Below, one piece after another: positions 43,735 to 52,766 of a DNA stretch of 64,000 nucleotides. The DNA is from Roseomonas sp. (GTDB lineage: Bacteria > Pseudomonadota > Alphaproteobacteria > Acetobacterales > Acetobacteraceae). Location of the stretch: NCBI GenBank assembly GCA_020249925.1, contig JADCER010000005.1, positions 248,001-312,000 of the forward strand, given 5' to 3'. How positions within the stretch are numbered: position 1 is the stretch's first letter; each line of letters starts with the position of its first letter. The notes beneath the pieces are model-generated. The model had not been told where the DNA came from and did no database searches. It saw only the letters and a program-made list of their open reading frames with translations. Made by a program: the position numbers and the translations under genes.

Positions 43735-44877
43735 GGCTTTGGTCTCACCGGCCTCGCGCAACGCCCACATCAGGCTTGCCGCGAAGCCTGCGAGCAATAG
43801 CCAAAACACGCTCAGCGTCGCGCCGGCGCCAAAGGCATCCATGGCGAAACCGGCCATCAGCGGCGGGATGCAAAAGCCGATATGCGCCACCAGGAAAACG
43901 CCCGCCGCCGCGCGGGCGCGATCCAGCCCCGCCTTTTCGGAAACCCCCGCCAGCCCGCCAATATACAAGAACCCATAAGCCGCGCTGCCGACCAGGGCAC
44001 CACCCAGCAGCAGCGCGGGCAGCGCCGCATGCAGCGTGCCCCACATGACCAAGCCGGTCCCCAGCACCAGTACCGGCAAGCCAATCAGCACCAGGCGCTT
44101 GGCCGCGATGCGCGCCATCAATTGCTGCACCAAGGCGCCCACCAGAATCATGAAGCACACTGCCAGCGGCCCCATGCGCGGATAGCCGGCTTCCGTCAGC
44201 GCGGTCGGCACGGCGGTGATCACCGTGCCCGTCACCGCCCAGGCGGCCAGCATACTCAGTGAAAGCGGCAGCGTGCCGCGCGGAAAACTTGGCATGCGCA
44301 GCCACGCCACACGCGCCGGGGTTTTGGTTTCCGGCAGGAAGAATACCAGCAGAAAGATCGTCGCAAGAGCTGTCAGATGCAGCCAGAAGGTCAGCGGTGG
44401 TTCGCGGCCACCGAAGATTTCAATCACCATCATGGTGGCGATGCCGCCCGCCGCAAAGCCACTCGCGCTGGCAAGCGTGGTGACTTGCGCGGCGCGGCGC
44501 CCAGCTTCCGGCCCCTCAGCCAATTCCGCCGCCCAGGCGGTGGCGCCGCCCGCCAGCAAACCCACCGCCAGCCCCTGCATGCCGCGCGCAAAGGCCAGCG
44601 CGGCAAGCCCCGGCGCCGTGATCAGCGCAATCGTGCCGCAAATCGTCAGCGCCAGCGCAGCAAGTATGCAGGGCTTGCGCCCAATACGGTCCGACATGCC
44701 GCCCAATAGCGGCGCGGAGATGATCGCACTCGCGGCATAGGCGATGAAGGCGGCGGAAAGCCCGCCCGCGCCCTGGCCATCGCGCGCCGCATAGGTGGTG
44801 AAAAGCGGCATGGCGAGGGTCGTTGAAAAGCCAATGGTGAAGACCGCCGCGCCAATCACCCAAATACCGCGAGACAT
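43729..44877 (-). CDS. MFS transporter
   Basis: A 382-residue major facilitator protein with about 12 hydrophobic segments. The loop 2-3 motif reads LGGMSDRIGRKPCIL, and a PETKTPARV cytoplasmic segment separates the two halves. Substrate class cannot be read from the sequence; drug or metabolite efflux is plausible. ATG 44877 (SRGIWVIGAAVFTIGFSTTLAMPLF) puts the first helix near the N-terminus; an open frame to a TTG at 44937 would add 20 polar residues. AGGAG lies 14 bases upstream, which is a long spacing. The gene is divergent from the PBP gene. Confidence 0.87.
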   Translation of the reverse strand: MSRGIWVIGAAVFTIGFSTTLAMPLFTTYAARDGQGAGGLSAAFIAYAASAIISAPLLGGMSDRIGRKPCILAALALTICGTIALITAPGLAALAFARGMQGLAVGLLAGGATAWAAELAEGPEAGRRAAQVTTLASASGFAAGGIATMMVIEIFGGREPPLTFWLHLTALATIFLLVFFLPETKTPARVAWLRMPSFPRGTLPLSLSMLAAWAVTGTVITAVPTALTEAGYPRMGPLAVCFMILVGALVQQLMARIAAKRLVLIGLPVLVLGTGLVMWGTLHAALPALLLGGALVGSAAYGFLYIGGLAGVSEKAGLDRARAAAGVFLVAHIGFCIPPLMAGFAMDAFGAGATLSVFWLLLAGFAASLMWALREAGETKAR

Positions 44878-44962
44878 TGCCAAGCCTGGCGCTCCTGAAA
44901 CCGGCTTGATGTTCCGGGGCTTGTCCCGCCGCGTCAATCACTGTTTCGCCGAAGGGGCCGGC

Positions 44963-46858
44963 GTGATATGCAAACGCATGGCCCGAGCATCGGCCAAATC
45001 CTCACAAGGTCGCGGCACGCCCCCCCGAAGCCCGGCCAGAGAGGCTCTCGGCGCGCGTCTTTCCGCCCCCCCCTCACGTCCTGCGGCGCGTCCGCGGCGG
45101 CGCTGGGGTCTGCTGCGCTTTGGTTTCCTGGCGACAATCTGGGGCCTGATCGCCGCTTCCGTGGTGTTGCTGATTCTCGCTTGGGATTTGCCACGCCCGG
45201 AATCGGCGCTTGCGACAACGCGGCGGCCTTCCACCACGCTATTGGCTTCCGATGGCAAACTGCTTGCGACCAATGGCGATTTGTATGGCGAAACGCTCAG
45301 GCTGCGCGACATGCCGGCGCATCTGCCAGCCGCCTTCATCGCCATTGAGGATCGGCGCTTTCGCGAGCATTGGGGCATTGACCCGATCGGGCTGTTGCGC
45401 GCGGTGCATGCCAATTTCACCTCCGGCCGCGTGGTGCAGGGCGGTTCCACCCTCACGCAGCAATTGGCGAAAAACCTGTTCCTGACACCGGAACGCAGCC
45501 TGAAGCGCAAGGCGCAGGAAGCCATGCTGGCCTTTTGGCTGGAACAGCGTTTCAGCAAGGATGAATTGCTCGAGATTTATTTGAACCGCGTTTATCTGGG
45601 GGCGGGCACTTACGGCGTGGATGCGGCGGCGCGGCTTTATTTTGGTGTCTCGGCGCGTCGGCTGACGCCGGGGCAGTCGGCGATTCTGGCCGGGCTGCCC
45701 AAGGCGCCATCACGCTTCAATCCGCGCGTCAATCAGGCGGCGGCCATGACGCGCGGGATGGAAGTGCTGACCGCCATGACCGAAACCGGCGTGCTGACGG
45801 CGACCCAGGCCTTGCAGGCGGCCGAGGCGATACGCTTCACCCCGGCACCTTCGCGCGATGCCGGCTGGTTCGCCGATTGGGTGCAGGATGGCATGGCGGG
45901 GCGCGCGCCAGGCCATGCCGATCTGGTATTGCGCACCACGCTCGATCCCGTTTTGCAGGCGGCGGCCGAGGCGCGGATTGACGCCATCTTGGCCGGGCCG
46001 GGCGCGCGGGCCGGAATATTCCAGGGCGCAGTTGTCGCCATGGACGCCGCAACCGGTGCAGTGCGCGCCATGGCCGGCGGCAAGGATTACCGCAATAGCC
46101 CCTTCAACCGCGCGACCCAGGCACGGCGTCAACCAGGTAGCGCCATCAAGCCCTTTGTCTTCCTGGCAGCCTTGGAGGCTGGCGTTGGGCCGCAGGATAT
46201 GATCGCGGATACCGCGCTCAATCTTGGCGGCTGGTCACCGGGCAATGGCCAATGGCGCGCGCGGGGCGAAATCAGCGTTGAAGAAGCGCTGGCCCATAGC
46301 GTGAATACTTCCGCCGTGCGGCTGATGCAGCGCGCCGGCGGGCATCGCAAGGTGGCGGAAGCTGCGCGGCGCGCCGGGCTGGATGGGCCTTTTCCGCGTG
46401 ATGCGACCATCGCGCTTGGTACTGGCGAAGTGACGCTGCTTGATCTGGTGGCGGCCTATGCCCCCTTTGCCAATGGCGGCTTTCGCGTGGAGCCCTTTGG
46501 CGTGGCACAAGTGCAGGCCGAAGGCCGCCCCTGGCCCTTGCCGCGGACCGAGCCCGAACGCGCCTTCACACCTGAACATATGGACGCCATGCGCGCCATG
46601 ATGGCCGCAGTGGTGGCGCGCGGGACCGGTCGCGCAGCGGCCATCCCTGGCCGGAGCGTGATCGGCAAAACCGGCACCACGCAGGAATATCGCGATGCCT
46701 GGTTCATCGGCATCAGCGGTGGCCTGGTGATGGGCGTTTGGCTCGGCAATGATGATGGCGTGCCGATGGATAATGTCGCCGGTGGCGGGCTGCCGGCGCG
46801 GCTCTTCCGCGACATTCTGGAAAGCGCTGCCAGCGAAAGAGCAAGCTCTGCGCGTTAG
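44963..46858 (+). CDS. Class A penicillin-binding protein (PBP1A/1C-like)
   Basis: A 631-residue bifunctional peptidoglycan synthase. A basic N-terminal tail and one transmembrane helix (LLRFGFLATIWGLIAASVVLLILAW) precede the GT51 glycosyltransferase domain: AIEDRRFREHWGIDP with catalytic Glu, GGSTLTQQLAKNLFL, and RKAQEAMLAFWLEQ. The transpeptidase has SxxK in PGSAIKPF, SxN in HSVNTSA and KTG in GKTGTTQEY. GTG 44963 has GAAGGGG (44951-44957) upstream; ATG 44978 is the alternative. It is shorter than typical PBP1A because it lacks a long OB insertion. Divergent from the MFS gene. Confidence 0.92.
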   Translation: MICKRMARASAKSSQGRGTPPRSPAREALGARLSAPPSRPAARPRRRWGLLRFGFLATIWGLIAASVVLLILAWDLPRPESALATTRRPSTTLLASDGKLLATNGDLYGETLRLRDMPAHLPAAFIAIEDRRFREHWGIDPIGLLRAVHANFTSGRVVQGGSTLTQQLAKNLFLTPERSLKRKAQEAMLAFWLEQRFSKDELLEIYLNRVYLGAGTYGVDAAARLYFGVSARRLTPGQSAILAGLPKAPSRFNPRVNQAAAMTRGMEVLTAMTETGVLTATQALQAAEAIRFTPAPSRDAGWFADWVQDGMAGRAPGHADLVLRTTLDPVLQAAAEARIDAILAGPGARAGIFQGAVVAMDAATGAVRAMAGGKDYRNSPFNRATQARRQPGSAIKPFVFLAALEAGVGPQDMIADTALNLGGWSPGNGQWRARGEISVEEALAHSVNTSAVRLMQRAGGHRKVAEAARRAGLDGPFPRDATIALGTGEVTLLDLVAAYAPFANGGFRVEPFGVAQVQAEGRPWPLPRTEPERAFTPEHMDAMRAMMAAVVARGTGRAAAIPGRSVIGKTGTTQEYRDAWFIGISGGLVMGVWLGNDDGVPMDNVAGGGLPARLFRDILESAASERASSAR

Positions 46859-46949
46859 GGGTTATCATCCGCTCGCCTGCTTTGCGCCGCGTGACTTGGC
46901 GGGGCTGATCACTCTATGGTGACGCGCTGCAGCCGCCGGGAGAACTGCC

Positions 46950-48383
46950 ATGCCAACCACCCTGATCCGCAAGGCCGATCTGATTGTCGCCTGGGACGCC
47001 ACCGAGAAATCGCACACCTATCTGCCCGATGCCGATATGGCCTTTACCGATGGCGTGCTGCGCTTTGTTGGCCGGCATTATGAAGGCCCCGCGGATGAGG
47101 TGATGGATGGCAAGGGCCTGATGATCATGCCGGGCCTGGTCAATATCCATTCCCACCCATCGAGCGAGCCGATGAATAAGGGTTTTCTGGATGAGGTTGG
47201 CTCACCGGGTCTCTATAACTCATCGCTTTACGAATACATGCCGATCTTCCGCGCGGATGCTGAAGCCGTGCCGCATTGCGTGCGCGTCGCGCTTTCCGAA
47301 TTGCTGCTTTCGGGCGTGACCACGCTTGCTGATCTTTCGATGGCGCATCCGGGTTGGCTTGATCTGCTGGCCGAAGCAGGCATGCGGGTTTGTGTGGCGC
47401 CGATGTTCCGTTCTGCCCGTTGGTACACCAAGAATGGCCATGTGGTGGAATATGAATGGGATGAAAAAGCCGGCGAGAAGGCGATGGAAGAAGCGCTGCG
47501 TTTGGTTGAGCGCGCCGAACAGCATGAATGCGGCCGGCTTTTCGGCATGGTGGTGCCGGCGCAGATTGATACCTGCTCCGCCGGGCTTTTGAAGGATAGC
47601 CGGGCCGAGGCCAATAAGCGCGGGCTATCCTGGCAAGTGCATGCGGCGCAATCCGTCGTCGAATTCCACGAAATCACGCGCCGGCATGGCATGACGCCAA
47701 TCGGCTGGCTTGATTCACTCGGGCTTTTGGGCGAACGCGCGATCATTGGTCATGGGATTTTCCTGGATGATCATCCTTCAACGCGCTGGCATACCGAAAC
47801 GGATTTGAAGCGGTTGGCAGAAACCGGCACGACGGTGGCGCATTGCCCGACGGTTTTTGCGCGGCGCGGCATCGCCTTGCGTGATCTGGGGCGATATATG
47901 CGAAACGGCGTGAATATGGGGATCGGCACGGATACCTATCCGCATAATATGCTGGATGAAATGCGCCTGGCCGCGCATATCGCACGCACGCAAGCGGGTT
48001 CGCCGCGCACGCTGCGCACGACTGATCTGTTCAACGCCGCGACCATTGGCGGCGCGGTGGCTCTCGGGCGCGATGACATTGGCCGGCTTGCGGTGGGCTG
48101 CAAGGCGGATTTCTCGCTGGTGGATATCACCCACCCGATGATCCGCCCGGCCTATGACCCCATTCGCAGCCTGATCTATGCGGCGGGCGACCGCGCGCTG
48201 AAGGCAGTATTCGTGGATGGCCGCAAGGTGGTGGAAAATGGCGAGGTGCTGACGATGGATTACCGCCAGGCGGCCGAGCATTTGCATGAAGCCCAGCAGC
48301 GCGTGATCGCCAAGGTGCCAAAGCAGGATTGGGCGCATCGCCAGGCTGAGCAAATCGCGCCGCCCACCTTTCATTGGTCTTGA
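46950..48383 (+). CDS. Amidohydrolase family protein (TRZ/ATZ/cytosine deaminase-like)
   Basis: A 477-residue metal-dependent hydrolase. Metal ligands: HxH in VNIHSHPSS, His in SWQVHAAQS, His in IIGHGIFLDD, and Asp in GIGTDTYPHNM. The C-terminal composite beta domain ends KAVFVDGRKVVENGEVL. The arrangement fits the subtype III amidohydrolases that deaminate or dechlorinate heterocycles. GGGAG precedes ATG 46950. It is followed after 64 bases by a second amidohydrolase gene on the same strand, so a shared catabolic role is likely. Substrate unknown. Confidence 0.88.
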   Translation: MPTTLIRKADLIVAWDATEKSHTYLPDADMAFTDGVLRFVGRHYEGPADEVMDGKGLMIMPGLVNIHSHPSSEPMNKGFLDEVGSPGLYNSSLYEYMPIFRADAEAVPHCVRVALSELLLSGVTTLADLSMAHPGWLDLLAEAGMRVCVAPMFRSARWYTKNGHVVEYEWDEKAGEKAMEEALRLVERAEQHECGRLFGMVVPAQIDTCSAGLLKDSRAEANKRGLSWQVHAAQSVVEFHEITRRHGMTPIGWLDSLGLLGERAIIGHGIFLDDHPSTRWHTETDLKRLAETGTTVAHCPTVFARRGIALRDLGRYMRNGVNMGIGTDTYPHNMLDEMRLAAHIARTQAGSPRTLRTTDLFNAATIGGAVALGRDDIGRLAVGCKADFSLVDITHPMIRPAYDPIRSLIYAAGDRALKAVFVDGRKVVENGEVLTMDYRQAAEHLHEAQQRVIAKVPKQDWAHRQAEQIAPPTFHWS

Positions 48384-48447
48384 AGCGCGGGCTGGCAGGC
48401 GCTTCGAAATTGGATAACATACCCCTCAGAAAACAGGAGGCTCGCCC

Positions 48448-50160
48448 ATGACCGATATCGTAATCCGTGGCGGTGTTGTGGTGGATGGCACCGGGGCCGC
48501 GCCGCGTGAAGCCGATGTGGCTATGGCCGGCGGGCGCATTACCGCCATTGGCCATGTGTCGGAACGCGGCACCACGGAAATTGACGCGCGCGGCAAGCTG
48601 GTGACGCCGGGCTTTGTGGATATCCACACGCATTATGATGGGCAGGCGGTGTGGGATTCGCATTTGGCGCCTTCTGCCTGGCATGGCGTGACGACTGCGG
48701 TGATGGGCAATTGCGGCGTTGGCTTCGCGCCCTGCCGTGCGGCGGATCGCGATAAGCTGATTGAATTGATGGAAGGTGTGGAAGACATCCCAGGGCCCAT
48801 TTTGCATGAGGGGCTGAATTGGGCTTGGGAAAGCTTCCCCGAATATCTGAATGCTTTGGCCGCGCGCCCACGCGACATGGATATTTGCGCCCTGCTGCCG
48901 CATGGCGCGGTGCGCGTGCATGTCATGGGTGAACGCGCGCTCAATCTGGAAAACGCCAATCAGGCGGATATTGCCGCCATGCGCGCCATTACCGCCGATG
49001 CGGTGCGCGCGGGCGCCTTTGGTGTTTCCACATCGCGCACCATCAGCCACAAGACCCTGAAGGGCGACCCGACACCGACACTCCGCGCGCAGGAAGATGA
49101 GCTGCGCGGCCTGGCGCAGGGCTTGCGTGATGGCGGCGGCGGCTTGCTGGAATTGGTGTCCGATTGGAATACGCCTGACCCTGCCACCGAATTCGCCATG
49201 GTGCGGCGCGTGGTGGAAGCCACGGGACAGCCTGTCGTGTTTTCCCTGACGGCGCGGCATGACCGGACGGAAGCCTGGAAGGAATTGCTGGCTCTGTCCG
49301 ATGGCGCCGCAGCGGCGGGGCTGCCGATCCGCCCCGTGTTTCCGCCGCGCCCGATTGGCATTCTGCTGGGGCTGGAAGGCAGCCAGAATCCGTTTTCCGG
49401 CTGCCCGAGCTATAAGGAAATCGCACACCTGCCGGCGGCCGAGCGCGCCGCCGCCATGGCGGAACCGGGAAGGCGCGCGCGGATTCTTTCGGAGGATCGC
49501 ATTTCGGGCAGCAATTTCCCGCTGATTTCGCGCCTTGCTTTTGAACGCATGTTCCCTTTTGGCGATCCGCCAGATTACGCGCCGCCGGCTTCGGCTTCCA
49601 TCGCCGCCATGGCCGCGCGGGAAGGGCGGAAGGCCGAGGAAATCGCGTATGATCTGCTGATTGCAGATGATGGGCGCGGCTTCATCTTCGCGCCGCTCAC
49701 AAATTTCGCCGATTACACGCTTTCAGCGAGTGCGGAGTGTCTCCGCCATCCCAATGCCATTGCCGGGCTTTCCGATGGTGGCGCGCATGTGGGCTTTATC
49801 TCGGACGGGTCCTTCCCGACCTTCCTGCTTACCTATTGGGCACGGGATGCGAAGGAAGCGGTGTTCCCAGTGGAGGATATGATCCGCCGCCTGACATCTG
49901 ATACTGCGCGCGCGGCGGGCCTACATGATCGCGGCGTATTGCGCGCGGGCATGAAGGCGGATGTGAATGTGATTGATTTCGCGGCGCTGAAACTGCAAGC
50001 GCCGCGCATGGTGCGCGATTTGCCGGCAGGTGGGCGGCGCTTGCTGCAAAAGGCTGATGGTTATGTCGCGACCATTGTGAATGGTGCGGTGACCTATCGC
50101 GATGGGGTGGCGACTGGCGCGCTGCCGGGGCGGTTGTTGCGGGCGGGGCGGGTGGCCTGA
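48448..50160 (+). CDS. Amidohydrolase (N-acyl-D-amino-acid deacylase-like)
   Basis: A 570-residue amidohydrolase. It begins IVIRGGVVVDGTGAAPREADVAM and has HxH in VDIHTHYDGQAVWD, GNCGVGFAPC, GLSDGGAHVGFISDGSFPTFLLTYW (Asp ligand) and a C-terminal VIDFAALKLQAPRMVRDLPAGG segment. The pattern matches D-aminoacylase-type proteins, which act on N-acyl-D-amino acids or related amides. AGGAGG lies upstream of ATG 48448. A short inverted repeat (GAAGCGC at 48382-48388, GCGCTTC at 48399-48405) separates it from the upstream gene and may attenuate transcription. No signal peptide. Confidence 0.88.
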   Translation: MTDIVIRGGVVVDGTGAAPREADVAMAGGRITAIGHVSERGTTEIDARGKLVTPGFVDIHTHYDGQAVWDSHLAPSAWHGVTTAVMGNCGVGFAPCRAADRDKLIELMEGVEDIPGPILHEGLNWAWESFPEYLNALAARPRDMDICALLPHGAVRVHVMGERALNLENANQADIAAMRAITADAVRAGAFGVSTSRTISHKTLKGDPTPTLRAQEDELRGLAQGLRDGGGGLLELVSDWNTPDPATEFAMVRRVVEATGQPVVFSLTARHDRTEAWKELLALSDGAAAAGLPIRPVFPPRPIGILLGLEGSQNPFSGCPSYKEIAHLPAAERAAAMAEPGRRARILSEDRISGSNFPLISRLAFERMFPFGDPPDYAPPASASIAAMAAREGRKAEEIAYDLLIADDGRGFIFAPLTNFADYTLSASAECLRHPNAIAGLSDGGAHVGFISDGSFPTFLLTYWARDAKEAVFPVEDMIRRLTSDTARAAGLHDRGVLRAGMKADVNVIDFAALKLQAPRMVRDLPAGGRRLLQKADGYVATIVNGAVTYRDGVATGALPGRLLRAGRVA

Positions 50161-50174
50161 TGGCTGTGCATGAC

Positions 50175-50630
50175 TCACGCCCTGGGTGCACCCGGTTTCG
50201 TGGCTGACAGTCTTGCGCTCATCGCAAAGGCAATAACCGCCATGTCAGCATCGCTCACCGCCAGGACCCCAAAGCGAAGCTGAAAGCCCCAGGCGGAACC
50301 TCGGGACGCCGTGAATTCGAGCTTTCCCAGTAAGGGGCGGATGTCTGCTTTTTCGCCGACCAGCCAATCAACATTGCGCCGCCAGGGCTGAAATCCGCTG
50401 CCCATATCGAAGCAATATGGTTCCGTATCACGAATGATGCCGATGGCGGTGAAGGCTTGTAGTGGTTGGCGCCCGCGGAACGCCTCGGTCGGCGAATAAT
50501 AGGCGACATGCTGCCCGGGGCGCATGCGCCGGAGCGGCGCTGCCTTGCCATGGCACACCTGCATGAAGCTGCCCGCCACGCCCGAGGCGACATGATCAGC
50601 GCAGGCGACCGCAATCCAACCGCCCGTCAT
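50175..50630 (-). CDS. EVE domain-containing protein
   Basis: A 151-residue EVE-domain protein. Key segments: WIAVACADHVASGVAGSFMQVCHGKAAPLRRMRPGQHVAYYSPTE (with GxxCHGK, Pro-Gly turn and YYSP), FTAIGIIRD, and IRPLLGKLEFTASRGSAWGFQLRFG. EVE domains are PUA-like modules that bind modified bases in DNA or RNA. The start ATG overlaps the VOC gene stop (ATGA), so the two are co-expressed. An upstream open frame to 50843 overlaps VOC and is not used. Confidence 0.88.
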   Translation of the reverse strand: MTGGWIAVACADHVASGVAGSFMQVCHGKAAPLRRMRPGQHVAYYSPTEAFRGRQPLQAFTAIGIIRDTEPYCFDMGSGFQPWRRNVDWLVGEKADIRPLLGKLEFTASRGSAWGFQLRFGVLAVSDADMAVIAFAMSARLSATKPGAPRA

Positions 50631-50989
50631 GGCGCAGCGAATACGCGCAGCCGATGCCCATCGGGGTCTTGCGCAAGAAAGCTGAAGCCAAAATCCATCT
50701 GTGCTGGCGCAGATATGATGTTCAGGCCGTAAGCCATCCAATCCGCATGCAGCCGAATGACCTCTGCGGCATCCGCGAGCTGAAATGACAACTCGCAGCC
50801 CCCGACCGCCCCGGCAGAGGGCTGAACCGCCGAACGCAGCCATAGGCCCAGCATCATGCCGCTTTGCAGCGCGAAGAGCGCGAAACCGGGCGATGCCTGG
50901 ACCGGCGGGCGACCCAGCAGTTTTGTGTAGAAGTCGGTACTTACCGAAACATCCGCCACATAGAGCACGGTGAAATTGGGTTCAGGCAT
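50627..50989 (-). CDS. VOC family (glyoxalase/bleomycin resistance-like) protein
   Basis: A 120-residue protein with one beta-alpha-beta-beta-beta VOC pair: FTVLYVADVSVSTDFYTKLLGRPPVQASPGFALFAL, then GGCELSFQLADAAEVIRLHADWMAYG and FSFLAQDPDGHRLRVF. It probably binds a small ligand or metal as a dimer. ATG 50989 has AGGAGG upstream; an extension to 51031 is not supported. It lies directly downstream of the likely WYL-regulator operator and is coupled to the EVE gene. Confidence 0.88.
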   Translation of the reverse strand: MPEPNFTVLYVADVSVSTDFYTKLLGRPPVQASPGFALFALQSGMMLGLWLRSAVQPSAGAVGGCELSFQLADAAEVIRLHADWMAYGLNIISAPAQMDFGFSFLAQDPDGHRLRVFAAP

Positions 50990-51030
50990 GGGGTTCCTCC
51001 TATGCAGGAGATCGAACCTAATCGCTGGCA

Positions 51031-51047
51031 CTGACAGATTCTGTCAG
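51031..51047. promoter_or_regulatory. Likely operator of the WYL/YafY regulator
   Basis: CTGACAG (51031-51037), ATT and CTGTCAG (51041-51047) form a perfect 7-base inverted repeat between the 3' end of the WYL regulator gene and the VOC start, 42 bases before the VOC ATG. On the minus strand the first half can also serve as a -35 box (CTGACA), so repression by occlusion fits. Assignment to the adjacent regulator is inference. Confidence 0.6.
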
Positions 51048-51053
51048 CAGTCT

Positions 51054-51737
51054 TCAGAACGGGCCTTTGCACTCAATTTCTTGCCATTTTTGCAGTAGCG
51101 CTTGGCGCCTCTGCGGATAGCGCTCCCCCGTTTCGGTCAGGCCGGCAATACGGTCGGCGCGAAAATGGCGGAAGTCGCCACGTAATTCGCACCACGCCGC
51201 CAGCAAACGCACTTGATCGAAGTAAACCAACCCAAAGGGCCAAACGCGCCGTTCGGTTTCCCTGCCCTGTTCGTCGCGATAGCGCAGCACCAGGCATCGG
51301 CCGGCACGGATGGCGCGGCGCAGTGCCGGCAATAGATCAACGGCTGCCTGATCCGCCGGCGGCACCACGAGCGACGACTCCTCAAGTGCACTTCTTGCCC
51401 CGACTGGCAGAACCCCCGCGAGCTTCGCCAGCGCCACACGAGAGGCATCCGCCAATACCTCATCACCCTGTTGCGCGACCCAACGCAAACCAAGCGCCAG
51501 GGCTTCGATCTCTTCTTCCTGAAACATCAGGGGCGGCAGCAGAAAACCAGGCCGCAAAACATAGCCAATGCCGGCTTCGCCGCTGATTTCAGCGCCTTGT
51601 CCCTGCAGGGTGGCGATGTCGCGATAGAGGCTGCGCAGGCTGATGCCGAGTTCCGCCGCTAACACCGCCCCATTTACCGGCCGCCTATGCTGCCGCAAGA
51701 GTTGCAAAAGATCGAGCAGACGGGCGGCGCGCGACAA
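51054..51737 (-). CDS. YafY-type HTH/WYL domain transcriptional regulator
   Basis: A 227-residue regulator. Residues about 1-60 are a winged helix (RLLDLLQLLRQHRRPVNGAVLAAELGISLRSLYRDIATLQGQG). The C-terminal WYL domain includes RAGRCLVLRYRDEQGRETERRVWPFGLVYFDQVRLLAAWCELRGDFRHFRADRI, with WPFGLVYF in place of the WYL motif. WYL regulators sense small ligands or nucleic acids. The gene starts three bases after the 3-hydroxyacyl-CoA dehydrogenase stop, and its likely operator lies just past its own 3' end, upstream of VOC-EVE. Confidence 0.9.
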   Translation of the reverse strand: MSRAARLLDLLQLLRQHRRPVNGAVLAAELGISLRSLYRDIATLQGQGAEISGEAGIGYVLRPGFLLPPLMFQEEEIEALALGLRWVAQQGDEVLADASRVALAKLAGVLPVGARSALEESSLVVPPADQAAVDLLPALRRAIRAGRCLVLRYRDEQGRETERRVWPFGLVYFDQVRLLAAWCELRGDFRHFRADRIAGLTETGERYPQRRQALLQKWQEIECKGPF

Positions 51738-51740
51738 GAC

Positions 51741-52667
51741 TCATTTCCCTCGCGCTTCCAGCAAGCGCACCAAAGCCGCGTCACGCCACGCCGCAAGTTC
51801 CCGCGTAGACGCCCCCTTGGTGCCTTCCGCGACACCTTCGGCCAGTATGCGCTGCAAGGCTTCATCTACCTTGGGATGCCCCAGATCATCCCACCAGCTT
51901 GTCACCGCAGGCAGCAAATGGTGCAGGAAATGCGCCATGCCGCCTTCGCCGCCCGCCAGATGGAAGGTGGTATGCGGGCCCATCAGCGCCCAGCGGAGCC
52001 CAGGGCCTTCGCTGATGGCCGCATCCACATCGGCAACACTCGCAACCCCTTCCGCCACCAGATGCACCGCTTCGCGCCAAAGCGCCGCTTGCAAGCGGTT
52101 CGCCAAATGCCCGGGCACTTCTTTCTTGATTTCGATCGGATACTTGCCAATCGCGCGGTAGAATTCCATCGCCGCCTGCACCGCTTCCGGGCTCCCCTTG
52201 GCGCCGCCCACCACCTCAACCAATGGGATCAGATGCGGCGGGTTGAAGGGGTGGCCGATCACCACGCGTTCGGCATGCGCGCAATGTTCCGACAAGCGGC
52301 TGGCGAGCAGGCCGGAAGTGGAAGACGCAATCACCACATCCGCCGGCAAAGCGGCATCAATACGCGCAAGCAAGGGCTGCTTCACATCCAGGCGTTCCGG
52401 CGCGCTTTCCTGCACGAAATCCGCCCCGGCCACGGCCGCCACGGGGTCCGCTTCAAAGCGCCAGGCATTGGGGTTGGCATCCGCCTTGCCGCCAAGCCGC
52501 ATCAGGATCGGCCAGGCATTTTCTACCATGCGGCGGATCAAATCCGGCGCACCGGGGGAGGGATCGCTCGCTGTCACACTTAGACCACGGCTCAGGAAAT
52601 AGGCCGCCCAGGAAGCGCCAATGGTGCCCGCGCCAATTACCGCGACATGCTTGATATCCTGCCTCAT
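51741..52667 (-). CDS. 3-hydroxyacyl-CoA dehydrogenase family protein
   Basis: A 308-residue NAD-dependent dehydrogenase. The Rossmann motif is VAVIGAGTIGASWAAYFLSRG, followed by VQESAPERLDVKQPLLARIDAALPADVVIASSTSGL, the catalytic His region VIGHPFNPPHLIPLVEVVGG, and KEVPGHLANRLQAALWREAVHL. The pattern is close to L-carnitine/3-hydroxybutyryl-CoA dehydrogenases. ATG 52667 is preceded by GGAGG at eight bases; the frame to 52724 is not supported. It is divergent from the serine hydrolase gene with about 100 bases between. Confidence 0.9.
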   Translation of the reverse strand: MRQDIKHVAVIGAGTIGASWAAYFLSRGLSVTASDPSPGAPDLIRRMVENAWPILMRLGGKADANPNAWRFEADPVAAVAGADFVQESAPERLDVKQPLLARIDAALPADVVIASSTSGLLASRLSEHCAHAERVVIGHPFNPPHLIPLVEVVGGAKGSPEAVQAAMEFYRAIGKYPIEIKKEVPGHLANRLQAALWREAVHLVAEGVASVADVDAAISEGPGLRWALMGPHTTFHLAGGEGGMAHFLHHLLPAVTSWWDDLGHPKVDEALQRILAEGVAEGTKGASTRELAAWRDAALVRLLEARGK

Positions 52668-52766
52668 GCTTCGATCCTCCGTTGGTTGGTGCCAGCCTAA
52701 CCAGAAAAGCCGCGCCCTGGCCATGCCGCCCGACGGGGGATAGGCTTCGCGTAAAGGAGAACGCCC

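Noticed and set aside
48127-49428. Minus-strand open frame of 433 codons, and a similar one at 39882-41186
   Set aside because: Both are antisense to well-supported genes (the amidohydrolases and the monooxygenase) and lack motifs; stop-poor antisense frames are common at this GC content.
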